Positions 7,897 to 17,276 are shown, numbered from the stretch's first letter. The stretch: 64,000 bases of DNA from Leifsonia sp. Leaf336 (GCF_001423695.1 NZ_LMOZ01000002.1:1054504-1118503), one strand, 5' to 3'. Numbers and translations: made by a program. The notes: generated from the letters alone by a model not told the origin.

Positions 7897-9224
7897 CGCT
7901 CTCCGTCGCCCCGGAGCAGGTCTTCGAGCGCCTGGTCGAACTCGTCGCGCTCCGGCTCCTGTCCGGAGGCCGCGGCGGTGAGCCGGGCCACGAGCGCGGA
8001 CGGGTCGTCGAGATCGGCCGCCTGGGGGAGGAGGTCGGGGTGCGACCACAGGTGATCGCGGGCCTCCTGGCCGACGGCGTCGGTGACGGCCTGCCACATC
8101 GCCGCGGCGTCGCGAAGGCGCCGGGGACGCAGCTCGAGCCCGACGAGCGAGGCGAACGCCGACTCCGCCGGACCGCCTGCGGCGCGGCGACGCCGCACCG
8201 TCTCGGCGATCGCGTCGGCCTTGGGGAGCAGCCCGGTTGCTCCTGCGGTGACGACGTCGACCCAGCCTTCGACGAGCGCGAGCACGGTCTCCAGGCGCCC
8301 GAGCGCCTCCTGCTGCTCCTCCGTCTTGGGTGGGATGAGGGCGCCGGACACCATGGCCTCGCGCAGCTCCTCCGGGTTGGCCGGGTCGAAGCTCTCGGCG
8401 AGGGACTCCAGGCGGTCGGTGTCGATCGTGATGCCGCGCGCGAACGCGGTGATCTGAGTGATGAGCTGGAGGCGCAGCCACTTCGCGTACCGGAACAGTC
8501 GTGCGTGCGCGAGCTCACGGACCGCGAGGTAGAGCTGGACCTGGTCGAGCGGGATGTCGAGCCCGTCGCCGAACTCGGCCACGTTCTGGGGGATGAGCGC
8601 CGCCGCGCCGTCCGCGAGCAGCGGGATGCCGATGTCGCCGCCGGAGACGACCTCCTTCGACAGCTGGCCGACGACCTGTCCCAGCTGCATGGCGAACAGC
8701 GCGCCGCCGACCGAACGCATGACCTGGCCGGCGTTCTGGATCATGCCCTGCATCTCCTCCGGCGCCTGCTCGGTGAGAACCCGGGTGAGCGCGTCGGAGA
8801 TGCTGAGCGCGACCGGCTCGGCCAGCTGCGTCCACAGCGGCATGGTCTGGCGCGCCCATTCGGCCCGCCCGATCAGCTCGGGCGGCGTCGACAACCCGGC
8901 GACCGTGGTGGCCTGGTCGAGCCAGAGCGCGGCGACGTTGAACGCCTGGTCGAGGGTCGAGCGCTCGGCGGGGGTGACCGCGTGCGCGCCCTCACCGGCG
9001 AGCGTGCGCGCCTGCTGCGACGCCAGGTCCCAGTTGATGCCGCCTCCGGGGTTCATGAGGGCGTTCTGCAGCTGGCCGAGCAGCTGCTGGATGGCGGCGG
9101 GATCGTTCGGGAGGCCCGCGGCGCCGGCGAGCTGGCTCGGGTCGATCGAGGAGTCGCCCGACAGGAACTCGCGGAGCATGTCCCGGAACTCGTCGTCCGG
9201 TTCCTTGTTCGGATCGTCGGCCAT
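7881..9224 (-). CDS. DUF2342 zinc-dependent metalloprotease-like protein
   Basis: A 447-residue protein matching the actinobacterial DUF2342 / zinc-dependent metalloprotease family, the Rv3195-type neighbour of the PDZ/Lon gene. The N-terminus is acidic and Gln/Asn-rich (DEFRDMLREFLSGD). Characteristic segments are FAMQLGQVVGQLSKEV, IPLDQVQLYLAVRELAHARLF and ALVEGWVDVV. The putative metal site is read as E/H residues in RELAHARLF plus the downstream EGWVD; a canonical HExxH is not visible, which is usual for this family. The start ATG follows GAGGGGCG. It is divergent from the PDZ/Lon protease gene, and family members are often encoded together with it. The substrate is unknown. Confidence 0.8.
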   Translation of the reverse strand: MADDPNKEPDDEFRDMLREFLSGDSSIDPSQLAGAAGLPNDPAAIQQLLGQLQNALMNPGGGINWDLASQQARTLAGEGAHAVTPAERSTLDQAFNVAALWLDQATTVAGLSTPPELIGRAEWARQTMPLWTQLAEPVALSISDALTRVLTEQAPEEMQGMIQNAGQVMRSVGGALFAMQLGQVVGQLSKEVVSGGDIGIPLLADGAAALIPQNVAEFGDGLDIPLDQVQLYLAVRELAHARLFRYAKWLRLQLITQITAFARGITIDTDRLESLAESFDPANPEELREAMVSGALIPPKTEEQQEALGRLETVLALVEGWVDVVTAGATGLLPKADAIAETVRRRRAAGGPAESAFASLVGLELRPRRLRDAAAMWQAVTDAVGQEARDHLWSHPDLLPQAADLDDPSALVARLTAAASGQEPERDEFDQALEDLLRGDGERPTED

Positions 9225-9379
9225 GGTTCGCCCCTCGTCTCGAATGGTTCCGCCGTTGATTACGGCTTTCCAGGCTTGGGATCTACGCTAGCCCGTGATC
9301 GTCGTGAGCCGGGTGAGAATCGGCTCGGGCTGCGCCGTGTGCTGTGCGCCCGTGGCGAACACGACCGAAGGGACTGCAC

Positions 9380-10516
9380 GTGACGCTGTTCACCGACGAC
9401 CACTCCGAGCCGCCGGCCGACCGCGAGCGGGTGGCTCCCTCCCGTCGGGTGATCGTCGGCTGGGTCGCGATCGGTGTCGCCGTGGTGCTCGCGCTCGTCC
9501 TGGCGCTCGTTCCCGCACCGTTCGTGATCGAGCAGCCGGGCCCGGTCTACAACACGCTCGGCACCGACCAGGCGGTCGGGTCGGAGCCGTCAGGCGACGC
9601 CAAGCAGCTGATCACCATCCCCAGCCAGACGACCTATCCCACGTCGGGCTCGCTCGACCTGCTGACGGTGTCGGTCGTGGGAAACCCCGACCAGCGCCCG
9701 ACCTGGTTCGACATCATCAGCGCCTGGTTCGACCCGAGCCGCGCGGTGCAGCCGATCGACGCGGTCTTCCCCCCAGGCACGACGACCGAGCAGTCCAACG
9801 CCGCCAACGCCGCCCTCATGGTCGACTCGCAGCAAGACGCGATCGCCGCGGCGCTCAACGAGCTGGGGTACAAGTTCCCGCAGAACGTCGAGGTCAAGCA
9901 GCTCATCCCGAACTCGCCGGCGGCGAAGGTCCTGAAGACGGGCGACGAGATCACGAGCGTGAACGGCACGTCCGTCACCAGCATCGCCGAGCTCCGCAAG
10001 GCCGTGTCGGCGAACGGCACGGGCAAGGCGGCCGAGCTCGGGATCGTGCGCGACGGCGCCGCCTCGACCGTCGCGATCACTCCCGAGGAGACGCAGGGCC
10101 AGGTCGTCCTCGGCATCGGCGCGGGGATGGACTACAAGTTCCCGTTCGACGTGAACATCCAGCTGAACAATGTCGGAGGCCCGAGCGCCGGGCAGATGTT
10201 CGCCCTCGGGATCATCGACAAGCTGACCCCCGACAAGCTCAACGGCGGCAAGAAGGTCGCCGGAACCGGGACCATCGACAACGCCGGGACGATCGGCCCC
10301 ATCGGCGGGATCCGCCAGAAGATGTTCGCCGCCCGCGACACGGGAGGCGCCGGCTACTTCCTCGCACCCGCCTCGAACTGCGACGAGGTCACGGGCCACA
10401 TCCCGTCGGGCCTCCACGTCTTCGCCGTCAAGACGCTCGCCGACTCGCTCGCGGTGCTGAAGGCCGTGAGCGACGGGGCGAGCACGTCCGGCCTCCCGAC
10501 CTGCCCCGCGTCCTGA
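9380..10516 (+). CDS. Membrane-anchored PDZ / Lon-like serine protease (YlbL type)
   Basis: A 378-residue protein with a cytoplasmic N-terminus, one transmembrane helix (about residues 24-46), a PDZ domain (QLIPNSPAAKVLKTGDEI and NGTSVTSIAEL) and a C-terminal Lon-type S16 domain. The Ser-Lys dyad is visible as S269 in GGPSAGQMFALG and K314 in GGIRQKMFAA. It has no AAA+ ATPase part, so it is an ATP-independent, extracytoplasmic or membrane-facing protease of the YlbL family. GTG 9380 is preferred because GAAGGGA lies 6 nt upstream; the frame is open further upstream but without a ribosome site. It is divergent from the DUF2342 gene and followed by the UPF0182 gene in the same direction, as in M. 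tuberculosis Rv3195-Rv3193c. Confidence 0.9.
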   Translation: MTLFTDDHSEPPADRERVAPSRRVIVGWVAIGVAVVLALVLALVPAPFVIEQPGPVYNTLGTDQAVGSEPSGDAKQLITIPSQTTYPTSGSLDLLTVSVVGNPDQRPTWFDIISAWFDPSRAVQPIDAVFPPGTTTEQSNAANAALMVDSQQDAIAAALNELGYKFPQNVEVKQLIPNSPAAKVLKTGDEITSVNGTSVTSIAELRKAVSANGTGKAAELGIVRDGAASTVAITPEETQGQVVLGIGAGMDYKFPFDVNIQLNNVGGPSAGQMFALGIIDKLTPDKLNGGKKVAGTGTIDNAGTIGPIGGIRQKMFAARDTGGAGYFLAPASNCDEVTGHIPSGLHVFAVKTLADSLAVLKAVSDGASTSGLPTCPAS

Positions 10517-10652
10517 GGCGACGGCCGCTCCGACCTCCCGCCGCCGTTCACTCCGCGTTCGCCGTCCTCACCGCCGGGCCGCAGCAATCTCCAAGCGACG
10601 GCCACCTAGGATGGTTCTCTGAGTCACCCCACGGAGAGCAAGAGGGCCACAC

Positions 10653-13604
10653 GTGAGTTCAACCGCTGCAGTTCGACCCCCGGGACGCCGCCGGGCGGCC
10701 ATCTGGATCACGCTGGGCGTGATCGTGGCGCTGGTGATCCTGTTCTTCGTCTTCGCGGGGCTCTACGCCGACGTGCTCTGGTACCAACAGCTCGGGTTCC
10801 TCAACGTGCTCACCACCCAGTGGCTGGCCGGCGCCGCCATGTTCTTCATCGGGTTCTTCGCGATGGCCCTCCCGCTGTGGCTGTCCATCCAGCTCGCCTA
10901 CCGGCTGCGACCCGTGTACGCCAAGCTGAACACGCAGCTCGACCGCTACCAGCAGGTGATCGAGCCGCTGCGCCGGCTCGCGATGTACGGCATCCCCATC
11001 GTGTTCGGCATCTTCGCCGGCGTCTCGTCGGCGAGTCGCTGGCAGGCGGCCGCGATGTGGCTGAACGGCACGTCGTTCGGCAAGTCCGACCCGCTGTTCC
11101 ACCTCGACATCGGCTTCTATGTGTTCGCGCTGCCGTTCTACCGCAGCGCCGTGGCCTTCGCCTCGGCCGTCGTGCTCATCTCGCTGCTGGCGACGCTCGC
11201 CACCTGCTACCTCTACGGCTCCATCCGCTTCAGCGGCCGCGAGGTGCGCATCTCCCGCGCCGCGCGCGTCCAGATCGCGGTCATCGCCGCCCTCTACCTG
11301 CTGCTGCAGGGCATCAGCATCTGGCTCGACCGCTACGCCGCGGTGACCGACTCCAACGTCAACGACATGATCAACGGCGCCGCGTACACCGACGTGAACG
11401 CGTCCATCCCGGGCAGGGCTGTGCTGGCGGGAGCGGCGATCTTCGTCGCCATCCTCTTCGTCCTCACCGCTTTCACCGGTCGCTGGCGCTTCCCGGTGGT
11501 CGGCACCGCGCTGCTCATCGTGGCGGCGCTGGTGGTCGGCGCGATCTACCCGTGGATCGTCCAGCGCTTCCAGGTCGACCCCAGCCAGAAGACGCTCGAG
11601 ACGCCCTACATCCAGAATTCGATCAACGCGACACGCGATGCCTACGGGCTCAGCAACATCCAGGTCATCCCGTACGACGCGACGACGGACGCCCAGGCCG
11701 GCGCCCTGCGTCAGGACGCCCAGACGACCGCGCAGATCCGCATCATGGACCCCGCGGTGATCAGCCCGTCGTTCCAGCAGCTGCAGCAGTTCCGGCAGTA
11801 CTACTCGTTCCCGCGCAACCTCAACGTCGACCGCTACGCGATCAACGGCAATGAGCAGGACGCCGTGGTCTCGGTGCGTGAGCTCAACCAGTCGGGCCTC
11901 ACGAGCCGCAGCTGGTTCAACGACACCATCGTGTACACGCACGGCTACGGGATGGTCGCCGCGTACGGCAACCAGCGCTCCAGCGACGGTCAGCCCGTGT
12001 TCATGGAGTCGGGCATCCCCACTACAGGCACGCTCGGCAGCTACGAGCCCCGGGTGTACTTCGGGCAGCAGTCGCCGACCTACTCGATCGTCGGCGCTCC
12101 GAAGGGGACCAAGTCCGTCGAGCTCGACTACCCCGGAGGCAGCGACAACGCGCAGCAGACCTATACGACGTTCTCGGGCAACGGCGGACCGAAGCTCGAC
12201 AACGTCTTCAAGCGCCTGGTCTACGCGCTGAAGTTCCAGGACGAGCAGATCGTCCTGTCCGACGCGGTCAACAGCGACTCTCAGATCCTCTACGACCGCG
12301 ACCCGATCAAGCGCGTCCAGAAGGTGGCTCCCTACCTGACGCTCGACTCGCAGGCCTACCCGGCGGTGATCGACGGCCGCATCAAGTGGGTCATCGACGG
12401 CTACACGACGAGCGACCAGTACCCGTACTCGCACGTCGGGAGCCTGACCGACTCGATCGCCGACACCGAGACGCCGAAGCCGGCCTACGCCTTCGACAAC
12501 ATCAACTACATCCGCAACTCGGTCAAGGCGACCGTCGACGCCTACGACGGTTCCGTCAAGCTGTACGCCTGGGACGCGAAGGACCCGGTGCTGAAGACCT
12601 GGGAGAAGGTCTTCCCGACCACGGTCAAGCCGATCAGCGACATGAGCGCGCAGTTGCTGAGCCACGTGCGCTACCCGTCCGATCTGTTCAAAGTGCAGCG
12701 CGCGGTGCTCGGCCAGTACCACGTCACCGACGCCGGGTCGTTCTACTCGCGCGACGACGCCTGGACGACGCCGAACGACCCGACTTCGTCGCCGTCGGAT
12801 CCGACGCTGCAGCCTCCGTACTATCTGACGCTGCAGATGCCCGGACAGCAGAAGCCCGCGTTCTCGCTGTACACGACATTCATCCCACAGGCGTCGACGG
12901 AGTCCAGCAGGTCCGTCCTCAAGGGGTACCTCGCGGTGGACGCCGACGCCGGCTCGACGAAGGGCAAAGTCTCTTCCGGCTACGGCAAGCTCAGACTCCT
13001 GTCCCTGCCGTCCAGCGACAACATACCCGGGCCCGGTCAGGTGCAGAACACCTTCAACTCCGACCCCACGGTGTCTCAGGAGCTGAACCTGTTGAGACAG
13101 GGTAAGACCGACGTGATCAACGGCAACCTGCTGACGTTGCCGGTCGGCGGCGGCCTGCTCTATGTGCAGCCCGTCTATGTGAAGTCGACAGGTGAGACCA
13201 GCTATCCGATCCTGCAGAAGGTGCTGGTCGCATTCGGCGACAAGATCGCCTTCGAGGACACGCTCGATCAGGCGCTGGACTCGCTGTTCGGCGGCGACTC
13301 CGGAGCGAGCGCCGGGGACAACAACGTCCCGACGACCGGGGGAGGCTCGACCGGCGGAACCGGAACGGGCAGCGGCACCGGAACAGGCAGTGGCACCGGG
13401 TCGGGTACGGGTTCGACCTCCGGCCAGAACAACCCGGCGCTGCAGCAGGCTCTCCAGCAGGCCAAGCAGGCGCTCTCCGACCGCGAGGCCGCGCTCAAGG
13501 CCGGGGACTGGGCGGCGTATGGCGCCGCGGACGCCCGCCTGCAGCAGGCGCTCCAGGCCGCGATCGCCGCGGAGGGGACCGGCTCGACCTCCGGCTCGAA
13601 ATAG
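10653..13604 (+). CDS. UPF0182 family large membrane protein
   Basis: A 983-residue protein of the UPF0182 family (Rv3193c type). The first ~310 residues contain about seven hydrophobic helices, starting with WITLGVIVALVILFFVFAGL; the rest is a large, mostly soluble, extracytoplasmic region with many Tyr, Asn and Ser residues (for example FVLTEP-free segments such as NDTIVYTHGYGMVAAYGNQ). The tail has a Gly/Ser/Thr repeat linker (residues about 890-925) followed by an Ala/Gln-rich helix. The function of the family is not known. The GTG start has an upstream AGAGCAAGAGGG stretch. A strong palindromic terminator follows 27 bp after the stop. Confidence 0.88.
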   Translation: MSSTAAVRPPGRRRAAIWITLGVIVALVILFFVFAGLYADVLWYQQLGFLNVLTTQWLAGAAMFFIGFFAMALPLWLSIQLAYRLRPVYAKLNTQLDRYQQVIEPLRRLAMYGIPIVFGIFAGVSSASRWQAAAMWLNGTSFGKSDPLFHLDIGFYVFALPFYRSAVAFASAVVLISLLATLATCYLYGSIRFSGREVRISRAARVQIAVIAALYLLLQGISIWLDRYAAVTDSNVNDMINGAAYTDVNASIPGRAVLAGAAIFVAILFVLTAFTGRWRFPVVGTALLIVAALVVGAIYPWIVQRFQVDPSQKTLETPYIQNSINATRDAYGLSNIQVIPYDATTDAQAGALRQDAQTTAQIRIMDPAVISPSFQQLQQFRQYYSFPRNLNVDRYAINGNEQDAVVSVRELNQSGLTSRSWFNDTIVYTHGYGMVAAYGNQRSSDGQPVFMESGIPTTGTLGSYEPRVYFGQQSPTYSIVGAPKGTKSVELDYPGGSDNAQQTYTTFSGNGGPKLDNVFKRLVYALKFQDEQIVLSDAVNSDSQILYDRDPIKRVQKVAPYLTLDSQAYPAVIDGRIKWVIDGYTTSDQYPYSHVGSLTDSIADTETPKPAYAFDNINYIRNSVKATVDAYDGSVKLYAWDAKDPVLKTWEKVFPTTVKPISDMSAQLLSHVRYPSDLFKVQRAVLGQYHVTDAGSFYSRDDAWTTPNDPTSSPSDPTLQPPYYLTLQMPGQQKPAFSLYTTFIPQASTESSRSVLKGYLAVDADAGSTKGKVSSGYGKLRLLSLPSSDNIPGPGQVQNTFNSDPTVSQELNLLRQGKTDVINGNLLTLPVGGGLLYVQPVYVKSTGETSYPILQKVLVAFGDKIAFEDTLDQALDSLFGGDSGASAGDNNVPTTGGGSTGGTGTGSGTGTGSGTGSGTGSTSGQNNPALQQALQQAKQALSDREAALKAGDWAAYGAADARLQQALQAAIAAEGTGSTSGSK

Positions 13605-13630
13605 CCGCCGGTCACAGCTGCCACGCGCAA

Positions 13631-13670
13631 CGCAGAGCGGCCCGCACCGATCGGTGCGGGCCGCTCTGCG
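13631..13670 (+). terminator. perfect 40-bp palindrome, probable terminator
   Basis: Two 20-base arms (left arm cgcagagcggcccgcaccga) are exact inverse complements with no spacer. It lies 27 bp after the UPF0182 stop. The sequence after it (tatgttc) is only weakly T-rich, so it may act on both strands or through Rho. Confidence 0.75.
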
Positions 13671-13785
13671 TATGTTCAGGCGTCGTACAAAGTCGGGACA
13701 TCGGAGTCTGCGGGTTCTCGAATCGCCACGAGTTTCCGGGTGAAAACCCTTGCGCAAACTTTGATTGTCTACTTTACTAACAAAC

Positions 13786-14982
13786 ATGCTCGTCCATGAA
13801 GCGCGCCGCTCCGGATCCTCCGATCCCCGTCCTGCCGGGGCGGATGGGCCCCTGGTGCCCGGCCGCGCCCTGCGCCCGCGCACCAAGGTGCTTCCCGAGC
13901 ACGCCCGCAACCACAATCGGTCGCTCGTGCTGCAGTCGCTCTACCGCGACGGCCAGGCGAGCCGTGCCGACCTGGCGAGGGAGACGGGTCTCACACGCGT
14001 CACCATCTCGGACCTCGTCGGCGAGCTGATCGCCGAAGGACTCGTGATCGAACTCGGCCAGCGCGAGGGCGCCCGTCCGGGCAAGCCGGCCGTCCTCCTG
14101 GACGTCAACCGCTCGGCCAGCCAGATCATCGGTGTGGACCTCAGCGAGCACGCCGTCTTCCGGGGTGCCGTCCTCGACATGGACGGCCAGGTGCTGCGGT
14201 CCTCGGAGGTGCCCCTCGCCGGGAGCCGCGGCGAGGCTGCCACAGCGAAAGTGCTTGCGCTGGTGGACGAGCTCGTGCAGGCCGCGACGGCGCCGATCCT
14301 CGGGATCGGGATCGGGTCTCCCGGCATCGTGGACGCGTCCGGCACGGTCGTCGCCGCACCCAACCTGGGCTGGGCCGACGAACCGCTGCAACACACGCTC
14401 GCCGAGCGCACCGGGCTTCCCGTGTTCGTCGCGAACGACGCCAACGTCGCGGTGCTGGCCGAGCACGGTTTCGCCGACGCGCACGGCGACATGATGCTCG
14501 TCAAGGTCGGCCACGGTGTCGGCTCCGGGCTGCTGGTCGCGGGCGCACTGGTCTTCGGTAGCCGATTCGCCGCGGGCGAGATCGGCCAGGTGATGGTCGG
14601 GACGGACGACGGGTCGGAGGGACCGTACGATCGCGAGAAGTGCCTCGAAGCGTGGCTCGCAGTGCCACGGCTCGAGTCCAAGGTCGCCGCGGAAGCCCTC
14701 GCCGGCCGCCCGGTCGAACCGGTGCTCCGCGAGGCGGGGCAGCGGCTCGGCGTCGCCCTCGCGCCCATCGTCGGCGCCTTGAACCTCTCGGAGGTCGTGC
14801 TGAGCGGCCCGGAGGAGCTGCTGGCCGGCGTGCTGCTCGATGCGCTGGGCGCCACGCTCCGCAACCGCACGATGGCCGGCTTCCACTCGGACGTGACGCT
14901 GCGCATGACCAGCCAGGGGAGGGACATCGTGCTGCGCGGGTGCGTGATCATGGTGCTCTCCGCCCAGCTCGGGGTGTCCTGA
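13786..14982 (+). CDS. ROK-family transcriptional regulator (I)
   Basis: A 398-residue ROK regulator. The N-terminal winged helix is at about residues 50-105 (SLYRDGQASRADLARETGL, TRVTISDLVGELIAEGLV). The sugar-kinase-like domain follows, with GIGIGSPGIVDASG, FVANDANVAVLAEH and GVGSGLLVAGALVFG. The usual CxCGxxGCxE zinc motif is replaced by EGPYDREKCLEAWL, keeping one cysteine. There is no ribosome site before ATG 13786; an AT-rich stretch with TTGCGC (13750-13755) and TTTACT (13773-13778) ends 7 nt before it, so translation may be leaderless. GTG 13855 is an alternative start. The stop overlaps the next gene (TGATG). The likely ligand is a sugar or amino-sugar, unidentified. Confidence 0.82.
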   Translation: MLVHEARRSGSSDPRPAGADGPLVPGRALRPRTKVLPEHARNHNRSLVLQSLYRDGQASRADLARETGLTRVTISDLVGELIAEGLVIELGQREGARPGKPAVLLDVNRSASQIIGVDLSEHAVFRGAVLDMDGQVLRSSEVPLAGSRGEAATAKVLALVDELVQAATAPILGIGIGSPGIVDASGTVVAAPNLGWADEPLQHTLAERTGLPVFVANDANVAVLAEHGFADAHGDMMLVKVGHGVGSGLLVAGALVFGSRFAAGEIGQVMVGTDDGSEGPYDREKCLEAWLAVPRLESKVAAEALAGRPVEPVLREAGQRLGVALAPIVGALNLSEVVLSGPEELLAGVLLDALGATLRNRTMAGFHSDVTLRMTSQGRDIVLRGCVIMVLSAQLGVS

Positions 14983-15479
14983 TGACCCTGGTCGCCGAAC
15001 CGGTCGTCCGCGAGCGCGCTGCGGCGCGGCCGTTCCGCTTCGGCCCGGGAGTGCTCGGCCGGCTGAGCGCCTTCCGAGGTCGGTGCACGGTGGTGCGTCT
15101 CGCGAGCGCGAGCAACGAACGACTTCGTGTGCCGCGCTGGTACACGCTCGCGGAGGCGTGGGCCGAGCCGGGGACGGCCGCGGCCGCGCAGTGGTCGCGC
15201 AATCCCGTGATCGATGTCGACCCGTCGGATGCTCCCGATCTGGTGCTCGCGACCGGGACCCCGGTCGTCGTCATCGGCGCGGACATCGCGACGGCGCCCT
15301 GGCAACGTGCCGTCGTCGAAGCGGTGCGGGCGTCGTGCGCCCGCGTGCTGGTGGTGGAGGTGGCGGCCTCGCCGGCCTCCGTCCCGATGCACCTCCACGG
15401 CTACGCGGACATCGAGACGTTCGGTCACGACCGCGACCGCGGCGCGCAACTGCTCGCGCTGCTCAGCGCGCCCAGCTGA
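14982..15479 (+). CDS. Orphan GH3 C-terminal-like domain protein
   Basis: A 165-residue protein translated from an ATG overlapping the ROK stop. Its last ~75 residues resemble the C-terminal alpha/beta domain of actinobacterial GH3 (NagZ-type) hexosaminidases: a central strand VVVIGADI, then TAPWQRAVVEAV, VLVVEVAASP and finally YADIETFGHDRDRGAQL, comparable to the YADVATFG ending of those enzymes. The catalytic TIM barrel is absent. It could be a sensory or binding domain made with the regulator, or a remnant of a lost glycosidase. It overlaps the end of the convergent second ROK gene by 17 nt. The family link comes from motif resemblance only. Confidence 0.55.
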   Translation: MTLVAEPVVRERAAARPFRFGPGVLGRLSAFRGRCTVVRLASASNERLRVPRWYTLAEAWAEPGTAAAAQWSRNPVIDVDPSDAPDLVLATGTPVVVIGADIATAPWQRAVVEAVRASCARVLVVEVAASPASVPMHLHGYADIETFGHDRDRGAQLLALLSAPS

Positions 15480-16602
15480 CGCCGAGCGTCGACTGGAGGG
15501 CGTACTGCGCTGCGCCGCGGAAGGGTTGCTCCAGCGCGGTCTTCGCGTAGCGGAAGCTGAGCGGCATCGCCGCCCTGACCGGGTGCCGGGCGGCCTCCGC
15601 CCGCACGTGCCCGATGAAGTCGGCCCCGAGTTTCGGCGCGGCGCCGCCGAGGACGATGTTGGGCACGTCGAGCGCGGCGCCGACCATGAGCAGGGCGCGT
15701 GCGAGCGCCCGTGCGCCGGCGGCGATCCGCTCGCGCGAGTCGGGGAGGGCTGCGAGCGCGGCGACGTCCACGGCCTCCAGGTCGGCGCCGTGGGGGAGGC
15801 CGAGCAGGCTGGTGACGGAGACGACCTCCTCGAGGCAGCCGCGGTTGCCGCACGCGCAGACCGGCGCGTCGTCGCCGAACAGCACAGGGACGTGGCCGAT
15901 CTCGCCCGCGCGGTGGGAGGCGCCGGCCAGCACGACGCCGTCGACGATCACCGCCGCACCCACGCCCGTGCTGAGCGAGACGAACAGCTGGTTGGCTCCG
16001 AACTCGTCGGAAAGCGAGTAATCGGCGATCGCTTCGGCGTCGGCATCGTTGACGAGACGCACCGGCGCGGACACGATGCCGGCGAGCTCCCGTCCCAGGT
16101 CGACGTCGATCCAGCCGAGCTGGACGCTCTCGCGGATCAGATCGCCGTCGGCGATGCCCGGCACCTGGATGCCGACGGCCGCCACTCGTGCCGTCGTGGC
16201 ACCCGCCAGTCTGCGGACGACCGTGCGGACATCGTCGAGCGTCGCGGTGGCCGTCGTGCGATGCGCCACCGTCGTCACGACGTCGCCGAGGAGGTCGACG
16301 ACCGCTCCACGCACGAGCCCTGGCTGCACGATCACCGACAGCAGGACGTTATGCTCCGCGTCGACGCGCAGGGTCGTCGCGCGCTTGCCGCCGGTGCTCT
16401 CGGCCAGGCGCCCCTCGATGACGAGACCGTCGGCGATGAGGCCGGCGAGCAGGGACGAAACCGTGGCGGAGGTCAGGCCCGTGCGGCGGGCGATGGCGGC
16501 GCGTGTGGCGAGGCCGTCGCCCGAGAGCACCAGCTGGAGCGCTGTGGTCAGGTTGCGCTCGCGCACGGCGGACTGCGTCGCCTTACCGTGTTCGTCTGCC
16601 AC
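15463..16602 (-). CDS. ROK-family transcriptional regulator (II)
   Basis: A 379-residue ROK protein. The N-terminal winged helix (RNLTTALQLVLSGDGLATR, AAIARRTGLTSATVSSLLAG) is followed by a ROK domain with VGIQVPGIADGD, RLVNDADAEAIADY and LSTGVGAAVIVDG. The zinc site CACGNRGCLEEV and the preceding AGEIGHVPV are both intact, unlike in the other ROK gene nearby. It is divergent from the cysteine hydrolase gene with only about 40-60 bp between, so it is a good candidate to control that gene and possibly the transporter after it. Ligand unknown. Confidence 0.88.
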   Translation of the reverse strand: MADEHGKATQSAVRERNLTTALQLVLSGDGLATRAAIARRTGLTSATVSSLLAGLIADGLVIEGRLAESTGGKRATTLRVDAEHNVLLSVIVQPGLVRGAVVDLLGDVVTTVAHRTTATATLDDVRTVVRRLAGATTARVAAVGIQVPGIADGDLIRESVQLGWIDVDLGRELAGIVSAPVRLVNDADAEAIADYSLSDEFGANQLFVSLSTGVGAAVIVDGVVLAGASHRAGEIGHVPVLFGDDAPVCACGNRGCLEEVVSVTSLLGLPHGADLEAVDVAALAALPDSRERIAAGARALARALLMVGAALDVPNIVLGGAAPKLGADFIGHVRAEAARHPVRAAMPLSFRYAKTALEQPFRGAAQYALQSTLGVSWAR

Positions 16603-16660
16603 AGTCCTCCTCGAGACCCCCGGTTTACGACCCTAGCGAATGCGGCGCATGATGGACCGC

Positions 16661-17179
16661 ATGGGACATGGCCTCATCCTCGTCGATGTACAGCGGAACA
16701 TGCTGGAGGGTCCGGGCGCGGTCTCGGGAGCCTCGGAGTTCCGCGAGCTGCTCTCCGGCCTGCTCGACGCCGCCAGGGACGCCGACGCGGCGATCATCCA
16801 CGTGAAGAACGACGGCACGGCCGGCGATCCGGACGAACCGGGAACGCCCGGCTGGGAGCTCGTGTTCACGCCGTTGCCGGGGGAGCCCATCGTCCGCAAG
16901 GACGCACCGAACGCGTTCGAGTCCAACCCCGCCCTCGCCGACGTGCTGCGGGCGATGGGCGTCGACACCGTCGTGGTGGCCGGGCTGCAGAGCGAGTACT
17001 GCGTGCAGGCCACCGCGGTCGGGGCGCTTGAACGCGGCTTCGACGTCATCGTTCCCGCCGGCGCCCACACGACCTATGACGACGGAGAGCCGGCGGCCGA
17101 CATCGTCGAGCGCGTCACGCTCGAGCTCGTGGCGGCCGGCGTGGAGGTGCTGGAGCTCGACGAGGTGGTTTTCGACTAG
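16661..17179 (+). CDS. Isochorismatase-family cysteine hydrolase
   Basis: A 172-residue cysteine hydrolase with the family triad: D9 in LILVDVQRNM, K80 in IVRKDAPNAF and C114 in QSEYCVQAT. The fold order is IIHVKND, then ANAF-like loop, then VVVAGLQSEYCV. Members hydrolyse amides or enol ethers such as nicotinamide, isochorismate, ureides or N-carbamoyl compounds; the substrate cannot be assigned. In-frame ATGs lie at 16640, 16649, 16652 and 16661 and none has a strong ribosome site; 16661 is chosen because the hydrophobic first strand starts right after it. It lies between a divergent ROK regulator and an MHS transporter, suggesting uptake and breakdown of one compound. Confidence 0.82.
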   Translation: MGHGLILVDVQRNMLEGPGAVSGASEFRELLSGLLDAARDADAAIIHVKNDGTAGDPDEPGTPGWELVFTPLPGEPIVRKDAPNAFESNPALADVLRAMGVDTVVVAGLQSEYCVQATAVGALERGFDVIVPAGAHTTYDDGEPAADIVERVTLELVAAGVEVLELDEVVFD

Positions 17180-17190
17180 AGCTTCGCCTG

Positions 17191-17218
17191 TTGCGTCGAA
17201 TTCGAAATCGTATATTAT
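17191..17218 (+). promoter_or_regulatory. promoter of the MHS transporter gene
   Basis: TTGCGT (17191-17196) and TATTAT (17213-17218) are 16 bp apart, in the most AT-rich stretch of the area. A 10-bp palindrome TCGAATTCGA (17196-17205) lies between the boxes and could be an operator. Confidence 0.55.
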
Positions 17219-17276
17219 TACCGGCGTCGGAGCGCCGCTCCGGACAACGATGTCGAACCTCTGGGAGTACACAACG

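Noticed and set aside
10659-13916. Long open frame on the minus strand opposite the UPF0182 gene
   Set aside because: Antisense shadow; Arg/Val/Asp-rich with no domain, and the plus-strand gene is a clear family member.
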